NCBI GenBank assembly: GCA_021776525.1 | Contig: JAJFFT010000006.1 | Location: 434,001 to 498,000 of the forward strand | DNA: 64,000 bases | Direction: 5' to 3' | DNA from: Robiginitomaculum sp. | GTDB lineage: Bacteria; Pseudomonadota; Alphaproteobacteria; Caulobacterales; Maricaulaceae | In this document: positions 8,065 through 16,746 of the stretch, piece by piece | How the letters are laid out: the number at the start of each line of letters is the position of its first letter | Numbering within the stretch: position 1 is the first letter of the stretch | Translations under genes and position numbers: made by a program | The notes under the pieces: model-generated | The model's database searches: none | What the model was told of the DNA's origin: nothing | The model's input: only the letters and a program-made list of their open reading frames with translations

Positions 8065-8228
8065 GGTCTTGTCCCTGCTTAAGACGAAATCGTGCGCCTC
8101 GAAGATTAAAAGAGTTCTAACCGCACAAAAATGAACGCAAAAATTGCAGTTTCACGCAGATGAATGCACGCGTTGTCTATGATTTTAGGGAAAAATCTAT
8201 GATTTCGGGCCAGTTTTGGCGCAAAATT

Positions 8229-8951
8229 CTAAAAATCGGGCAGTGGGCTGGCCCGGCTCTCATCCAGATACCGGGCGCTTTTTACACCTAAACCGTCTGG
8301 CGTCAGGATGATCAGTAGTGGATTTCCAGTTGGAATTTCCACATTAACGATGTCCGCATCGGATACTTTGAACAAATGTTTGATCACTGCGCGCAGAGAA
8401 TTCCCATGGGCAGAGACCAGCGTATTGCACCCGGTTTGCAACTTTGGCTCAATGCTCGTCTGCCAATAGGGCAAAACCCGCTCGAGTGTTGATTTAAGAG
8501 ATTCCGCGGCCGGCAAGTCATCGCGAGAGACATGAGCGTAGCGACGGTCCCGGCAAGGATTTAGCGGATCGTCCCAGTCCATTGGCGGCGGTGGAGTATC
8601 ATAGGAACGCCGCCAGATATGCACCTGTTCAGCGCCGTGTTTTTTTGCTGTTTCAGCCTTGTTCAACCCGGTCAGCGCCCCGTAATGACGCTCGTTCAAC
8701 CGGTAATCCTTAGCCACCGGCATCCACACTTCATCCATTTGCGCCAAGGCCAGCCATAACGTCCGAATGGCCCGGGTTTGCAAAGATGTGTAGGCCTGTT
8801 CAAAATCATAGTCAGATTTGGCCAGCAATTGGCCGGCCTTGACGGCCTCGGCCTCACCTTGCGCCGTCAGGTCAACATCGACCCAGCCGGTAAAGCGGTT
8901 TTCCAGATTCCATTGGCTTTGGCCATGGCGAATAAGGGCAAGTGCCGTCAT
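8229..8951 (-). CDS. gpmA: 2,3-bisphosphoglycerate-dependent phosphoglycerate mutase
   Basis: [52 protein letters not shown]. Confidence 0.93.
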   Translation of the reverse strand: MTALALIRHGQSQWNLENRFTGWVDVDLTAQGEAEAVKAGQLLAKSDYDFEQAYTSLQTRAIRTLWLALAQMDEVWMPVAKDYRLNERHYGALTGLNKAETAKKHGAEQVHIWRRSYDTPPPPMDWDDPLNPCRDRRYAHVSRDDLPAAESLKSTLERVLPYWQTSIEPKLQTGCNTLVSAHGNSLRAVIKHLFKVSDADIVNVEIPTGNPLLIILTPDGLGVKSARYLDESRASPLPDF

Positions 8952-9105
8952 GGTGTTATCCTCAGAGCTTCTGTCTTGGGCATAGCCCCGGCACACAAAC
9001 CAGGCAAGCATTTATGAGCCATGTTCAATCACATATACATATACCCCCTCGCCAAAGCCTGACGTCTCAGCTACATCACAAACATAGTTTTACGGGGAGA
9101 ATACA

Positions 9106-9711
9106 ATGAAACGTTTTGCCATAGCCGGTTTTGGCCTCAGCCTTATTCTGGCCGCCTGCAGCCCAGCCCAAAAGGATGGTGGCGATACGCCGCCTGCCAC
9201 ACCCAATGATCAACCGGAAATCAGCGGAGACATGGATCCCGCTCAAAGAAACCTGATTCTGGGCAAAGCCTATCTTGATGAAAACAAAGCTGATCCGGAT
9301 GTAAAAATCACCGGATCAGGCTTGCAATACAGAGTCATCAAATCCGGACCCGCAGACGGCCCACACCCCTATCCAGGCCAGTTTATCTGTGTCAATTATC
9401 AAGGCACATCGATTAATGGCAAAGAGTTTGACAGCTCTTACAGTCGCGGCGTCCCCGCCGTATTCCCTTCGAACCGCCTGATCAAAGGCTGGGTCGAAGC
9501 ACTGGGTATGATGCGTGCCGGTGATGAGTGGGTGTTGTATATCGCACCAGAGCTGGCCTATGGCCGCAATGGCACAATGGGCGGTCCAATTGGCCCCAAT
9601 GAAACCCTGGTGTTCAAAATCAACCTGATCAAGCTGTTGGATTTGACCGCCGAACAGTACCAGAAAACCTATGGTATTAACCGCACGCTTGATTGTTCCA
9701 AAACACCCTGA
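9106..9711 (+). CDS. FKBP-type peptidyl-prolyl cis-trans isomerase, lipoprotein
   Basis: Lipobox ILAACS; GLQYRVIKSG, VNYQGTSINGKEFDSSYSRG, VLYIAPELAYG. Confidence 0.9.
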   Translation: MKRFAIAGFGLSLILAACSPAQKDGGDTPPATPNDQPEISGDMDPAQRNLILGKAYLDENKADPDVKITGSGLQYRVIKSGPADGPHPYPGQFICVNYQGTSINGKEFDSSYSRGVPAVFPSNRLIKGWVEALGMMRAGDEWVLYIAPELAYGRNGTMGGPIGPNETLVFKINLIKLLDLTAEQYQKTYGINRTLDCSKTP

Positions 9712-10871
9712 TGGCAACAAACAAAAACACGGTCCGTGATACCCTTACCCATCTTGTCGGGTTTGATACGGTATCGCGAAATTCCAATCTGGACCTGATT
9801 AACTGGGTCGAAGACTATCTGCAAAACCTTGGTGCGCGCTGTAAGCGCGTGCCGAGCGCAGACGGTAAAAAGACCAATTTTTATGCAACGCTGGGGCCAA
9901 TGAACCCCGGCGGTCTGGTGTTGTCAGGCCATACCGATGTCGTGCCTGTTGATGGCCAAAACTGGTCCAGCGATCCGTTTACTCTGCGCGAGGACGGCGG
10001 GCGTTATTATGGTCGTGGCACCTGTGATATGAAGGGCTTTATTGCCTGCGCGCTGGTCGCGGCTCCAGGTTTTGCCAAGGCAAAACTGACCCGTCCCGTG
10101 CACTTTGCCTTTTCCTATGATGAGGAGGTGGGGTGTATTGGTGCACCGTCCCTGATCGCCGCCATCCGCCGCGATTTACCGCCCCCGGCCGCGGTTATTG
10201 TTGGCGAGCCTTCAGACATGCATGTGGTCAGCGCCCATAAGGGGCAAAATTCTTATCTGGTGAAGGTCCACGGCAAAGAAGCCCATTCCAGCCTGCCCCA
10301 TCATGGCGCTTCGGCAGTTATGGCAGCTGGGCTTTTGATGGCTGAGCTGAGCGCTATAGCTGATGATTTGCGCACCAGTGCGGATCCGCATAATCCGTTT
10401 GATCCCCCCTATGGGACCTTGACCATTGGTCTGGTCAAAGGCGGCACGGCGGTCAATATTATTGCCAAAGATTGTGAGTTTCGCTGGGATTTACGACTTC
10501 TGCCCAGCGATGATTGTGCCGCCATCGAAGAACGTTTTATCCAAAAGGTACGCGCCGTTGAGGCGCAGATGCGCCAAACCGCACCCGAAGCACAAATATT
10601 CTTTGAGCGCCAAACCAGCGCCCCGCCCTTAACCGCAGAGCCACAAAGCGCCGCCGAACATATTGCCCGCCTGCTAACCGGTGACAATGACAGCCGCGTC
10701 GTTTCCTACACCACCGAGGCCGGGCATTTTCAACAAGCTGGTTTTCCGGCAGTGATTTGCGGCCCCGGTTCGATCGAACAGGCGCATAAACCGGATGAGT
10801 ATGTGCAGATCAGCCAACTGGACCTCTGTTTGAAAACCTTACAGAAGCTGCCGCAGCATTTGTTGAACTGA
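9711..10871 (+). CDS. argE: Acetylornithine deacetylase
   Basis: LVLSGHTDVVPVDGQNW, YYGRGTCDMKGFIA, SYDEEVGCIGAPSL; start codon overlaps upstream stop (tgATGg). Confidence 0.9.
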   Translation: MATNKNTVRDTLTHLVGFDTVSRNSNLDLINWVEDYLQNLGARCKRVPSADGKKTNFYATLGPMNPGGLVLSGHTDVVPVDGQNWSSDPFTLREDGGRYYGRGTCDMKGFIACALVAAPGFAKAKLTRPVHFAFSYDEEVGCIGAPSLIAAIRRDLPPPAAVIVGEPSDMHVVSAHKGQNSYLVKVHGKEAHSSLPHHGASAVMAAGLLMAELSAIADDLRTSADPHNPFDPPYGTLTIGLVKGGTAVNIIAKDCEFRWDLRLLPSDDCAAIEERFIQKVRAVEAQMRQTAPEAQIFFERQTSAPPLTAEPQSAAEHIARLLTGDNDSRVVSYTTEAGHFQQAGFPAVICGPGSIEQAHKPDEYVQISQLDLCLKTLQKLPQHLLN

Positions 10872-10884
10872 CCGGCACGTGGAC

Positions 10885-11514
10885 TTATTGGCTGGCCCAG
10901 ACAATACGGGCAATCCAGTCGACGTCTTTGCGGTCCAGCACCCTGTCTGGGTACTCAGCATTAAGAGACGCCAATTCAATCCGGGTTTGAGTCATGCGGC
11001 GTAATTCCTTGGCCATCACTTCGCCATCACGGGTGCGCACCACCACCCGATCCCCCCGGCGAACGCCTTCTTCGGGGGCCACCACAATCCGGTCGCCGGC
11101 ACGAAATACCGGTTCCATGGAATCGCCTGATATCTCTAGTGCATAGGCCCGGCTGCCATCAAAGCCCGGAAAGCGCACCTCGTCCCAACCGCTGCCAATG
11201 GGGTAACCGGCATCATCAAAAAAACCACCCGACCCGGCCTGTGCCAGGCCGATCAGTGGCACCGGGCGGCCCGTCGCCGAACCACCACTGGCCATCGCCG
11301 CGAAGTCCTCAAAGCTGACCTCTACGGCTTCCAGAACTTTGGCAATGCTTTCGGTGGACGGCCAACGCAGACGGGTGCCGTTTGCCGCATAGCGCTTGGA
11401 CGGGTTAAACGCGGTGGCATCCAGACCGGCCTTGCGGGCCAGACCCGACGCGCTAAGCCCGGTGCGGTTGGCCAGAACATCAAGGCCGCGCCAGATTTGT
11501 TTGTGGGTCAACAT
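10885..11514 (-). CDS. LexA/CI-like S24-peptidase HTH transcriptional regulator
   Basis: N-terminal HTH then ALEISGDSMEPVFRAGDRIVV...VVRTRDGEVMAKEL (S24 Ser-Lys dyad). Confidence 0.85.
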   Translation of the reverse strand: MLTHKQIWRGLDVLANRTGLSASGLARKAGLDATAFNPSKRYAANGTRLRWPSTESIAKVLEAVEVSFEDFAAMASGGSATGRPVPLIGLAQAGSGGFFDDAGYPIGSGWDEVRFPGFDGSRAYALEISGDSMEPVFRAGDRIVVAPEEGVRRGDRVVVRTRDGEVMAKELRRMTQTRIELASLNAEYPDRVLDRKDVDWIARIVWASQ

Positions 11515-11537
11515 AACGACGACACCATCTCCTTGGA

Positions 11538-11580
11538 TGACCATATTATTGGTCAGAATCAGCAGACCATACACAGGTCA
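11538..11580. promoter_or_regulatory. Tandem inverted-repeat operator candidate upstream of S24 regulator
   Basis: TGACCA-tattat-TGGTCA (11538-11555), then agACCATacacaGGTCA half-sites. Confidence 0.5.
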
Positions 11581-11654
11581 TTAGGAATGTAAACCTAACC
11601 CATTAACACATAAATACGCTTGGCAGACGAGCAAACTCGCGGTATTGGCGCACA

Positions 11655-11999
11655 ATGTCTGATATCATTTACCGTCTCATGGACCAGCAGAGCTGGATAG
11701 ATGTCGAGCGCGCCGGAACCTTTGCCGGCAGTGCGGATGATATACGTGACGGGTTTATTCATTTTTCAACAGCCGCCACAGTACGTGAAACAGCCCGGCG
11801 TTATTATGCCCAGGTCGCGGACCTCATCTTGTTAAGCGTCAAGGCAAACGACCTTGGATCCGCGTTAAAGTGGGAGCCTTCGCGGGGCGGCATACTCTTT
11901 CCGCATCTTTATGCCCCCTTACTGGCATCACAGATCAGCAAGGCCATTCGTCTTGATTATCATAATGGCCATCACCATTTTGGGCCGGAATTTTTATGA
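11655..11999 (+). CDS. DUF952 domain-containing protein
   Basis: IIYRLMDQQSWIDVERAGTFAGSADDIRDGFIHFSTAATVRETARRYYA. Confidence 0.85.
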   Translation: MSDIIYRLMDQQSWIDVERAGTFAGSADDIRDGFIHFSTAATVRETARRYYAQVADLILLSVKANDLGSALKWEPSRGGILFPHLYAPLLASQISKAIRLDYHNGHHHFGPEFL

Positions 12000-13051
12000 G
12001 TATTTTTGACCTTGCCAGTACGGCCTTGCGGCATTTACCCGCCGAAACCGCCCATAGCCTGACTATTTCGGCCATGAAAGCCGGTCTTGGGCCAATTGCA
12101 GATGAGATGGATGATCCAGTATTACAGACGCGATTAGGGTCGCTGGACCTGCCCAACCCCATCGGTCTGGCCGCCGGGTTTGATAAAAATGCGGATATTG
12201 GTGCGGCCATGGTCCGCGCCGGATTTGGCTGGGCGGAATGCGGAACCGTGACACCCTTACCGCAAAGCGGAAATCCGCGCCCGCGCCTGTTTCGCCTGCA
12301 CCCTGATAAGGCGGTGATCAACCGTATGGGGTTTAACAATGCCGGGCTGGCCGTTTTCAAGCGAAACCTGCGCGACCAAAAGGCCCGCGGCGGGCTGATC
12401 GGTGCCAATATCGGCGCCAATAAGGATGCAACAGACCGTATTGAGGATTATGTCACCGGGTTGAAGGCTCTGTGGGGATTGCCGGACTGGTTCACCATCA
12501 ACATTTCCTCACCCAATACGCCGGGCCTGCGCGAATTACAGGGCCGGGACGCTTTGCAGGAGCTCTTGGGACGTATTATGGAGGCCCGTGCAGAACTGTG
12601 CGGTGATCAGGTCTCGCCGCCAATTTTTCTCAAAGTTGCCCCCGACCTTGATGATGCACAGATCGGTGAGATCAGCGATGCGGCCTGTTCGCACGGGCTT
12701 GATGCCCTGATCATCAGTAATACCAGCCTGGCCCGCCCGGACGATTTGCAAAGCCCCCATAAAACCCAGAGCGGCGGGTTATCCGGCTCGCCTGTCTTCG
12801 AACATTCAACAGAGGTCTTACGCACATTTCACAGCGCCCTTAATGGGCGCATGGCGCTGGTTGGGGTTGGCGGCATTGCCTCGGGCGCAGACGCCTATGC
12901 CAAAATTCGCGCCGGGGCCAGCGCCGTACAACTTTATACCGCCATGGTTTTTCATGGCCCGTCTTTGATCACCCGGATTGCAACCGAGCTGGCGGAATGT
13001 TTACGGGCCGACGGGTTCGCCAATGTGGCCGATGCCGTTGGCCGGGTTTAA
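11996..13051 (+). CDS. pyrD: Quinone-dependent dihydroorotate dehydrogenase
   Basis: NPIGLAAGFDKNADI, GFGWAECGTVTPLPQSGNPRPRLFRL, NISSPNTPGLRELQ, LVGVGGIASGADAYAKIRAGASAVQLYTAM. Confidence 0.96.
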   Translation: MSIFDLASTALRHLPAETAHSLTISAMKAGLGPIADEMDDPVLQTRLGSLDLPNPIGLAAGFDKNADIGAAMVRAGFGWAECGTVTPLPQSGNPRPRLFRLHPDKAVINRMGFNNAGLAVFKRNLRDQKARGGLIGANIGANKDATDRIEDYVTGLKALWGLPDWFTINISSPNTPGLRELQGRDALQELLGRIMEARAELCGDQVSPPIFLKVAPDLDDAQIGEISDAACSHGLDALIISNTSLARPDDLQSPHKTQSGGLSGSPVFEHSTEVLRTFHSALNGRMALVGVGGIASGADAYAKIRAGASAVQLYTAMVFHGPSLITRIATELAECLRADGFANVADAVGRV

Positions 13052-14382
13052 GTGTTTTTCAGAACACTGCGTTCCAGTGCCGGATAGCCAATGGCCAGGG
13101 TCACGCCCCGCGCAATAAAATAAAGCAAAAACGCCAGCCAGACCCCGGTATTGCCCCCGGTTGGGGCCAGCATCACATCAAGCGCAAGGTAGATCAGCAA
13201 CGAGGCCAGCGAAGAATTACGCATGGCCGCACTGCGCGTTGCACCAGTAAAAATGCCGTCCAACTGCCATGAGGCGATGCCCAACACCGGCACCAACGCA
13301 CACCATGGCAAAAACTGAATGGCCGCTTCGCGCACCGCTTGATCGGTAATAAGCCGGGAGATTACCCAGCCCCCGCCAAAATAGGTCATCACAGAAAAAA
13401 CCGCCGCGCACGCAAATGCAAACTCGCTGGTCAACCTGATAGCCCGGCGTAGATGAGCAACAGAGCCGCGGCCAAACGCCCGCCCGGCTTCTGCCTCGGC
13501 GGTATAGGCAAAGGCGTCCAACACAAAGGCCCACACCATAATGAATTGCAAAAGCACCTGATTGGCGGCCAACAAGACATCGCCCTGTCTGGCCCCTGCA
13601 TTGATGAACCAGCTAAACCCTATGGTCAGGAAAATTGACCGCAAAAACAGATTGAAGTTAACCCCGAACAAACGCTTCAAAGCCTTTGAATCAAGAAGTT
13701 GACGCATTCCTAATCGCGACAGCAATACCGCCTTGTCAACGTTAAAGGCCCTGAGCACCAAAACCAGCCCAAGACCAAAGGCAACCCATTCCGCTAATGC
13801 GGTTCCGGCGGCAACCCCCACAGGCCCCCAACCCAAGCCCAAGACAAACCAGACATCCAGCGCACCGTTCAAGACGGCCAAAACAGCCTGAACCATCAAT
13901 GCGGTCCGGGTATGCCCGGCCCCGATAAGCCAGCCGGTAATGGCAAACAGACCCAGCGCCGCAGGCGCCCCCCAGAAACGGGCCGCGACATAGGCTGACC
14001 CCTTGGCCTCGACCGTCTCGCTGCCTTGCAAAACATGAAAGGCCAATGTGCTGATCGGGGATTTTAGCGCTAAAAATACAAATCCCAAGACAAGCCCGAT
14101 CAGCAAGGCCCGCGCCACCGTCCGCTGACTTTCTGCACTGTCGCCTGCACCAATGGACTGGGCCGTCAGCCCCGTTACGCCCATGCGCAAAAAGTACGTA
14201 CTCCAATAAAAAACGGCAAACACCATACCGCCCAGTGCCACGCCGCCAATATCTGTTGCATCGCCATCAAAGCTGATCACCGCTGTATCGATAACCCCGA
14301 CCAGCGGAATCATCGCATTGGCAAAAATCATTGGCCAGGTCAGCGCCAGAACACGCTTGCGGGTGAGGACAGTTTTGGTCAT
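13048..14382 (-). CDS. MATE-family efflux transporter (DinF-like)
   Basis: TWPMIFANAMIPLVGVIDTAVIS...GMVFAVFYWSTYFLRMGVTGLTAQSIGAGD; 12-TM-like profile. Confidence 0.9.
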   Translation of the reverse strand: MTKTVLTRKRVLALTWPMIFANAMIPLVGVIDTAVISFDGDATDIGGVALGGMVFAVFYWSTYFLRMGVTGLTAQSIGAGDSAESQRTVARALLIGLVLGFVFLALKSPISTLAFHVLQGSETVEAKGSAYVAARFWGAPAALGLFAITGWLIGAGHTRTALMVQAVLAVLNGALDVWFVLGLGWGPVGVAAGTALAEWVAFGLGLVLVLRAFNVDKAVLLSRLGMRQLLDSKALKRLFGVNFNLFLRSIFLTIGFSWFINAGARQGDVLLAANQVLLQFIMVWAFVLDAFAYTAEAEAGRAFGRGSVAHLRRAIRLTSEFAFACAAVFSVMTYFGGGWVISRLITDQAVREAAIQFLPWCALVPVLGIASWQLDGIFTGATRSAAMRNSSLASLLIYLALDVMLAPTGGNTGVWLAFLLYFIARGVTLAIGYPALERSVLKNT

Positions 14383-14419
14383 GAGGGTTTCGCAGGTAGA
14401 CGAAACCCGCTTGCCTTAT

Positions 14420-14770
14420 TTATTTGAGAATATCAACAACCGCTTCGATGGGACGGCCAATGGCCGCCCGGTCACCATTGACCACGATCGGCCGTTCGAT
14501 CAAACGCGGATGCTCGCTCATGGCGACAATCAGCGCATCTTCATCGCTGACCGAGGCCAGCCCCAGATCGGCATAGGCATCTTCGCCTTTGCGCATCATA
14601 TCGCGCGCCGAGCCTAGCCCCAATTTGGCAACCAGTGCCGCCAGCTCGTCCGTGTCGGGCGGCGTTTCAAGATACAGCACCGTTTCATAGCTGAGGTTAC
14701 GCTCGTCCAGCAACGCCTTGGTGGCCCGGGATTTCGAACAACGGGGATTGTGATACAGTTTCATGCTCAT
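14420..14770 (-). CDS. arsC: ArsC-family arsenate reductase (glutaredoxin type)
   Basis: MKLYHNPRCSKSRATKALLDE...ERPIVVNGDRAAIGRPIE. Confidence 0.9.
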   Translation of the reverse strand: MSMKLYHNPRCSKSRATKALLDERNLSYETVLYLETPPDTDELAALVAKLGLGSARDMMRKGEDAYADLGLASVSDEDALIVAMSEHPRLIERPIVVNGDRAAIGRPIEAVVDILK

Positions 14771-14793
14771 GGTTTTACTCTCGTCTTAAATGC

Positions 14794-15168
14794 TCAGGCC
14801 GAACCGGATTTGGATCTTGCGCCAAGCAAGGTCAACGCCAGCGCCAGAACTGCTGGTGCGGCCTGAATATAAAGGATACTCGTATCAACAACGACACCTG
14901 CAAAGATGCCTGCCGTGATGACACACAATAGAAAAAAGATGACGAAATCACGCTTTGCGCGGACCAGGCCCCACAACAGCCCGGCCACCAAAAAGCCGTT
15001 ATACAGCCCCTGATTGGCGGCAAACATGGCGGTTTCTGCCGCATGTTCCGGTGTGTGAGAAAAAACTTTCAAGCCGATCGGATGCTCGTATAAAAACATC
15101 TCGACAACTAAAAACCAGCCGTGCAAGGCCGCGACGATCAATACCATAATGGTCGAGAGACGTTTCAT
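14794..15168 (-). CDS. DUF1304 family membrane protein
   Basis: HGWFLVVEMFLYEHPIGLKVFSHTPEHAAETAMFAANQGLYNGFLVAGLLWG. Confidence 0.85.
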   Translation of the reverse strand: MKRLSTIMVLIVAALHGWFLVVEMFLYEHPIGLKVFSHTPEHAAETAMFAANQGLYNGFLVAGLLWGLVRAKRDFVIFFLLCVITAGIFAGVVVDTSILYIQAAPAVLALALTLLGARSKSGSA

Positions 15169-15767
15169 CAGCGCGCCCCCGACGTCGGTGTTGGCTCTGG
15201 TAAACAGGACGGGTCCTGTTCGATCATGATATAGGACTTGTCAAAGCAACGGGCAAACCGGCGCGCCGCCGCCAAATTGGGTTTGTGCCCGTCACCGTTC
15301 ACCGCCTGGCGTTCCAGACGGGTGATTGCAGCATCCATGGCCGTCCGGTCAGAAGACAGCCAGGCATCAAAAACATCCAGATACGCATTCCAGTTCATTG
15401 CGCCCAATTTCACATCGCCCTGATCCTGAGCCTGACGCAATTGTAAAACTGCAATGGGTTTTCTGTCCGCCAGCGCGAAGTTTCTGGCGGCCTGGTAATG
15501 TTGGGTGCGGCGCTGGGCATCATCCAGCTCGTTATCGTGATCAAGCAACCAGGAAATAATACTGGCCCCAGCGTCATAATAACATTTTTCCGATGACAGT
15601 TTGCGCCACCCATCCGGGCCATAATTAAAGGCGTCATAATCCAGCGCAGAAAATGCACTCATGTCGCTGCCGCTGACCATACAATCGGGGTTGGCGCTCT
15701 GGGCCAGTGCCGACGCAGATGTGCAAAATGCAATGCCCATGACCAGCGCTGTCAAAGTATGTTTCAT
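15168..15767 (-). CDS. Secreted hypothetical protein
   Basis: Signal peptide MKHTLTALVMGIAFCTSASALAQS; paired cysteines; start at 15767 preferred. Confidence 0.6.
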   Translation of the reverse strand: MKHTLTALVMGIAFCTSASALAQSANPDCMVSGSDMSAFSALDYDAFNYGPDGWRKLSSEKCYYDAGASIISWLLDHDNELDDAQRRTQHYQAARNFALADRKPIAVLQLRQAQDQGDVKLGAMNWNAYLDVFDAWLSSDRTAMDAAITRLERQAVNGDGHKPNLAAARRFARCFDKSYIMIEQDPSCLPEPTPTSGAR

Positions 15768-15768
15768 G

Positions 15769-16686
15769 TTACTTTTTCCTTTTTGGGTCACGCTTTGCAC
15801 GGCTTGATGGTTGTGCCGACTTGACCGGTAGTGAGTCAAGCAGTCTCTGCGCTTCGTGCCAATGCAAAATCTCAACCATTTCACCGTTCAGACTGATCAC
15901 ACCCTTACCGGCGTTATTTTTTTGATTGAACGCCCGAACGATGGACCTGGCCCGTTTGATCGCCGCCTCATCTGGCCCGAAAATACGCTTTGCCGGGCCG
16001 AGCTGCGCGGGGTGAATCAAGGTTTTACCATCAAAGCCAAAACGCCTGCCCTGAAGCGCTTCGCGCTCAAAACCATCCTTATCGGCAAAGGCATTAAACA
16101 CCCCATCCAAGGCGGTCAGACCATATACGCGGGCGACCAACACCAAAGTCGATAAATGTGACCATAAAGCCTGTCGGCTTTCACTCAAACCATCACAACC
16201 CAAATCCTTGGCCAGGTCATTTGTCCCTGCAACCAGTGTCGTCAGGCCCACCTCTTTGGCGCCCACGGCAATGTCTTCAAGATTGAGCACACAGCGCGGC
16301 GTTTCCACCATGGCCCACAAAGCCGGCGCCGGGCGACCTGGCACTCTGGCTGAACGCCCCATGACCCTGCGGACCTGGCGCAAGTGTTCGGCACTCTCGA
16401 CCTTAGGAATGACCAGCGCGTCAATGGCCTCTGGTGCCAGCGCCAACAGGTCAGCCTCGCCCCATGAGGTGCTGAGCGCATTAACACGTACAGCGCGAAA
16501 CGGGACTTTGCACGACGGTGTGCGCAAGACGCGCAAAGCCGCCGCGCGGGCGCTTTCTTTTTGCGGCGCCGCAACCGCATCTTCCAGATCAATTATGATC
16601 GCATCCGCGTCAATTGTGTTGATTTTAGCCAATGCCTTGGCATTGGATGCCGGAACATAAAGCACAGACCGAAGGTGAGGTGTCAT
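15769..16686 (-). CDS. HpcH/HpaI aldolase / CitE-like CoA-ester lyase
   Basis: RSVLYVPASNAKALAKINTIDADAIIIDLEDAVAAPQK...FDGKTLIHPAQL. Confidence 0.9.
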   Translation of the reverse strand: MTPHLRSVLYVPASNAKALAKINTIDADAIIIDLEDAVAAPQKESARAAALRVLRTPSCKVPFRAVRVNALSTSWGEADLLALAPEAIDALVIPKVESAEHLRQVRRVMGRSARVPGRPAPALWAMVETPRCVLNLEDIAVGAKEVGLTTLVAGTNDLAKDLGCDGLSESRQALWSHLSTLVLVARVYGLTALDGVFNAFADKDGFEREALQGRRFGFDGKTLIHPAQLGPAKRIFGPDEAAIKRARSIVRAFNQKNNAGKGVISLNGEMVEILHWHEAQRLLDSLPVKSAQPSSRAKRDPKRKK

Positions 16687-16746
16687 TGTATCAGGCTCGT
16701 TATTTATTGCGTTGGTTTATTAACATCTTTGCGCTAATTGTGCCTC

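Noticed and set aside
11785-11798. parS half-site (acgtgaaacag) in the DUF952 gene
   Set aside because: Only one arm matches; the left arm lacks TGTTTC
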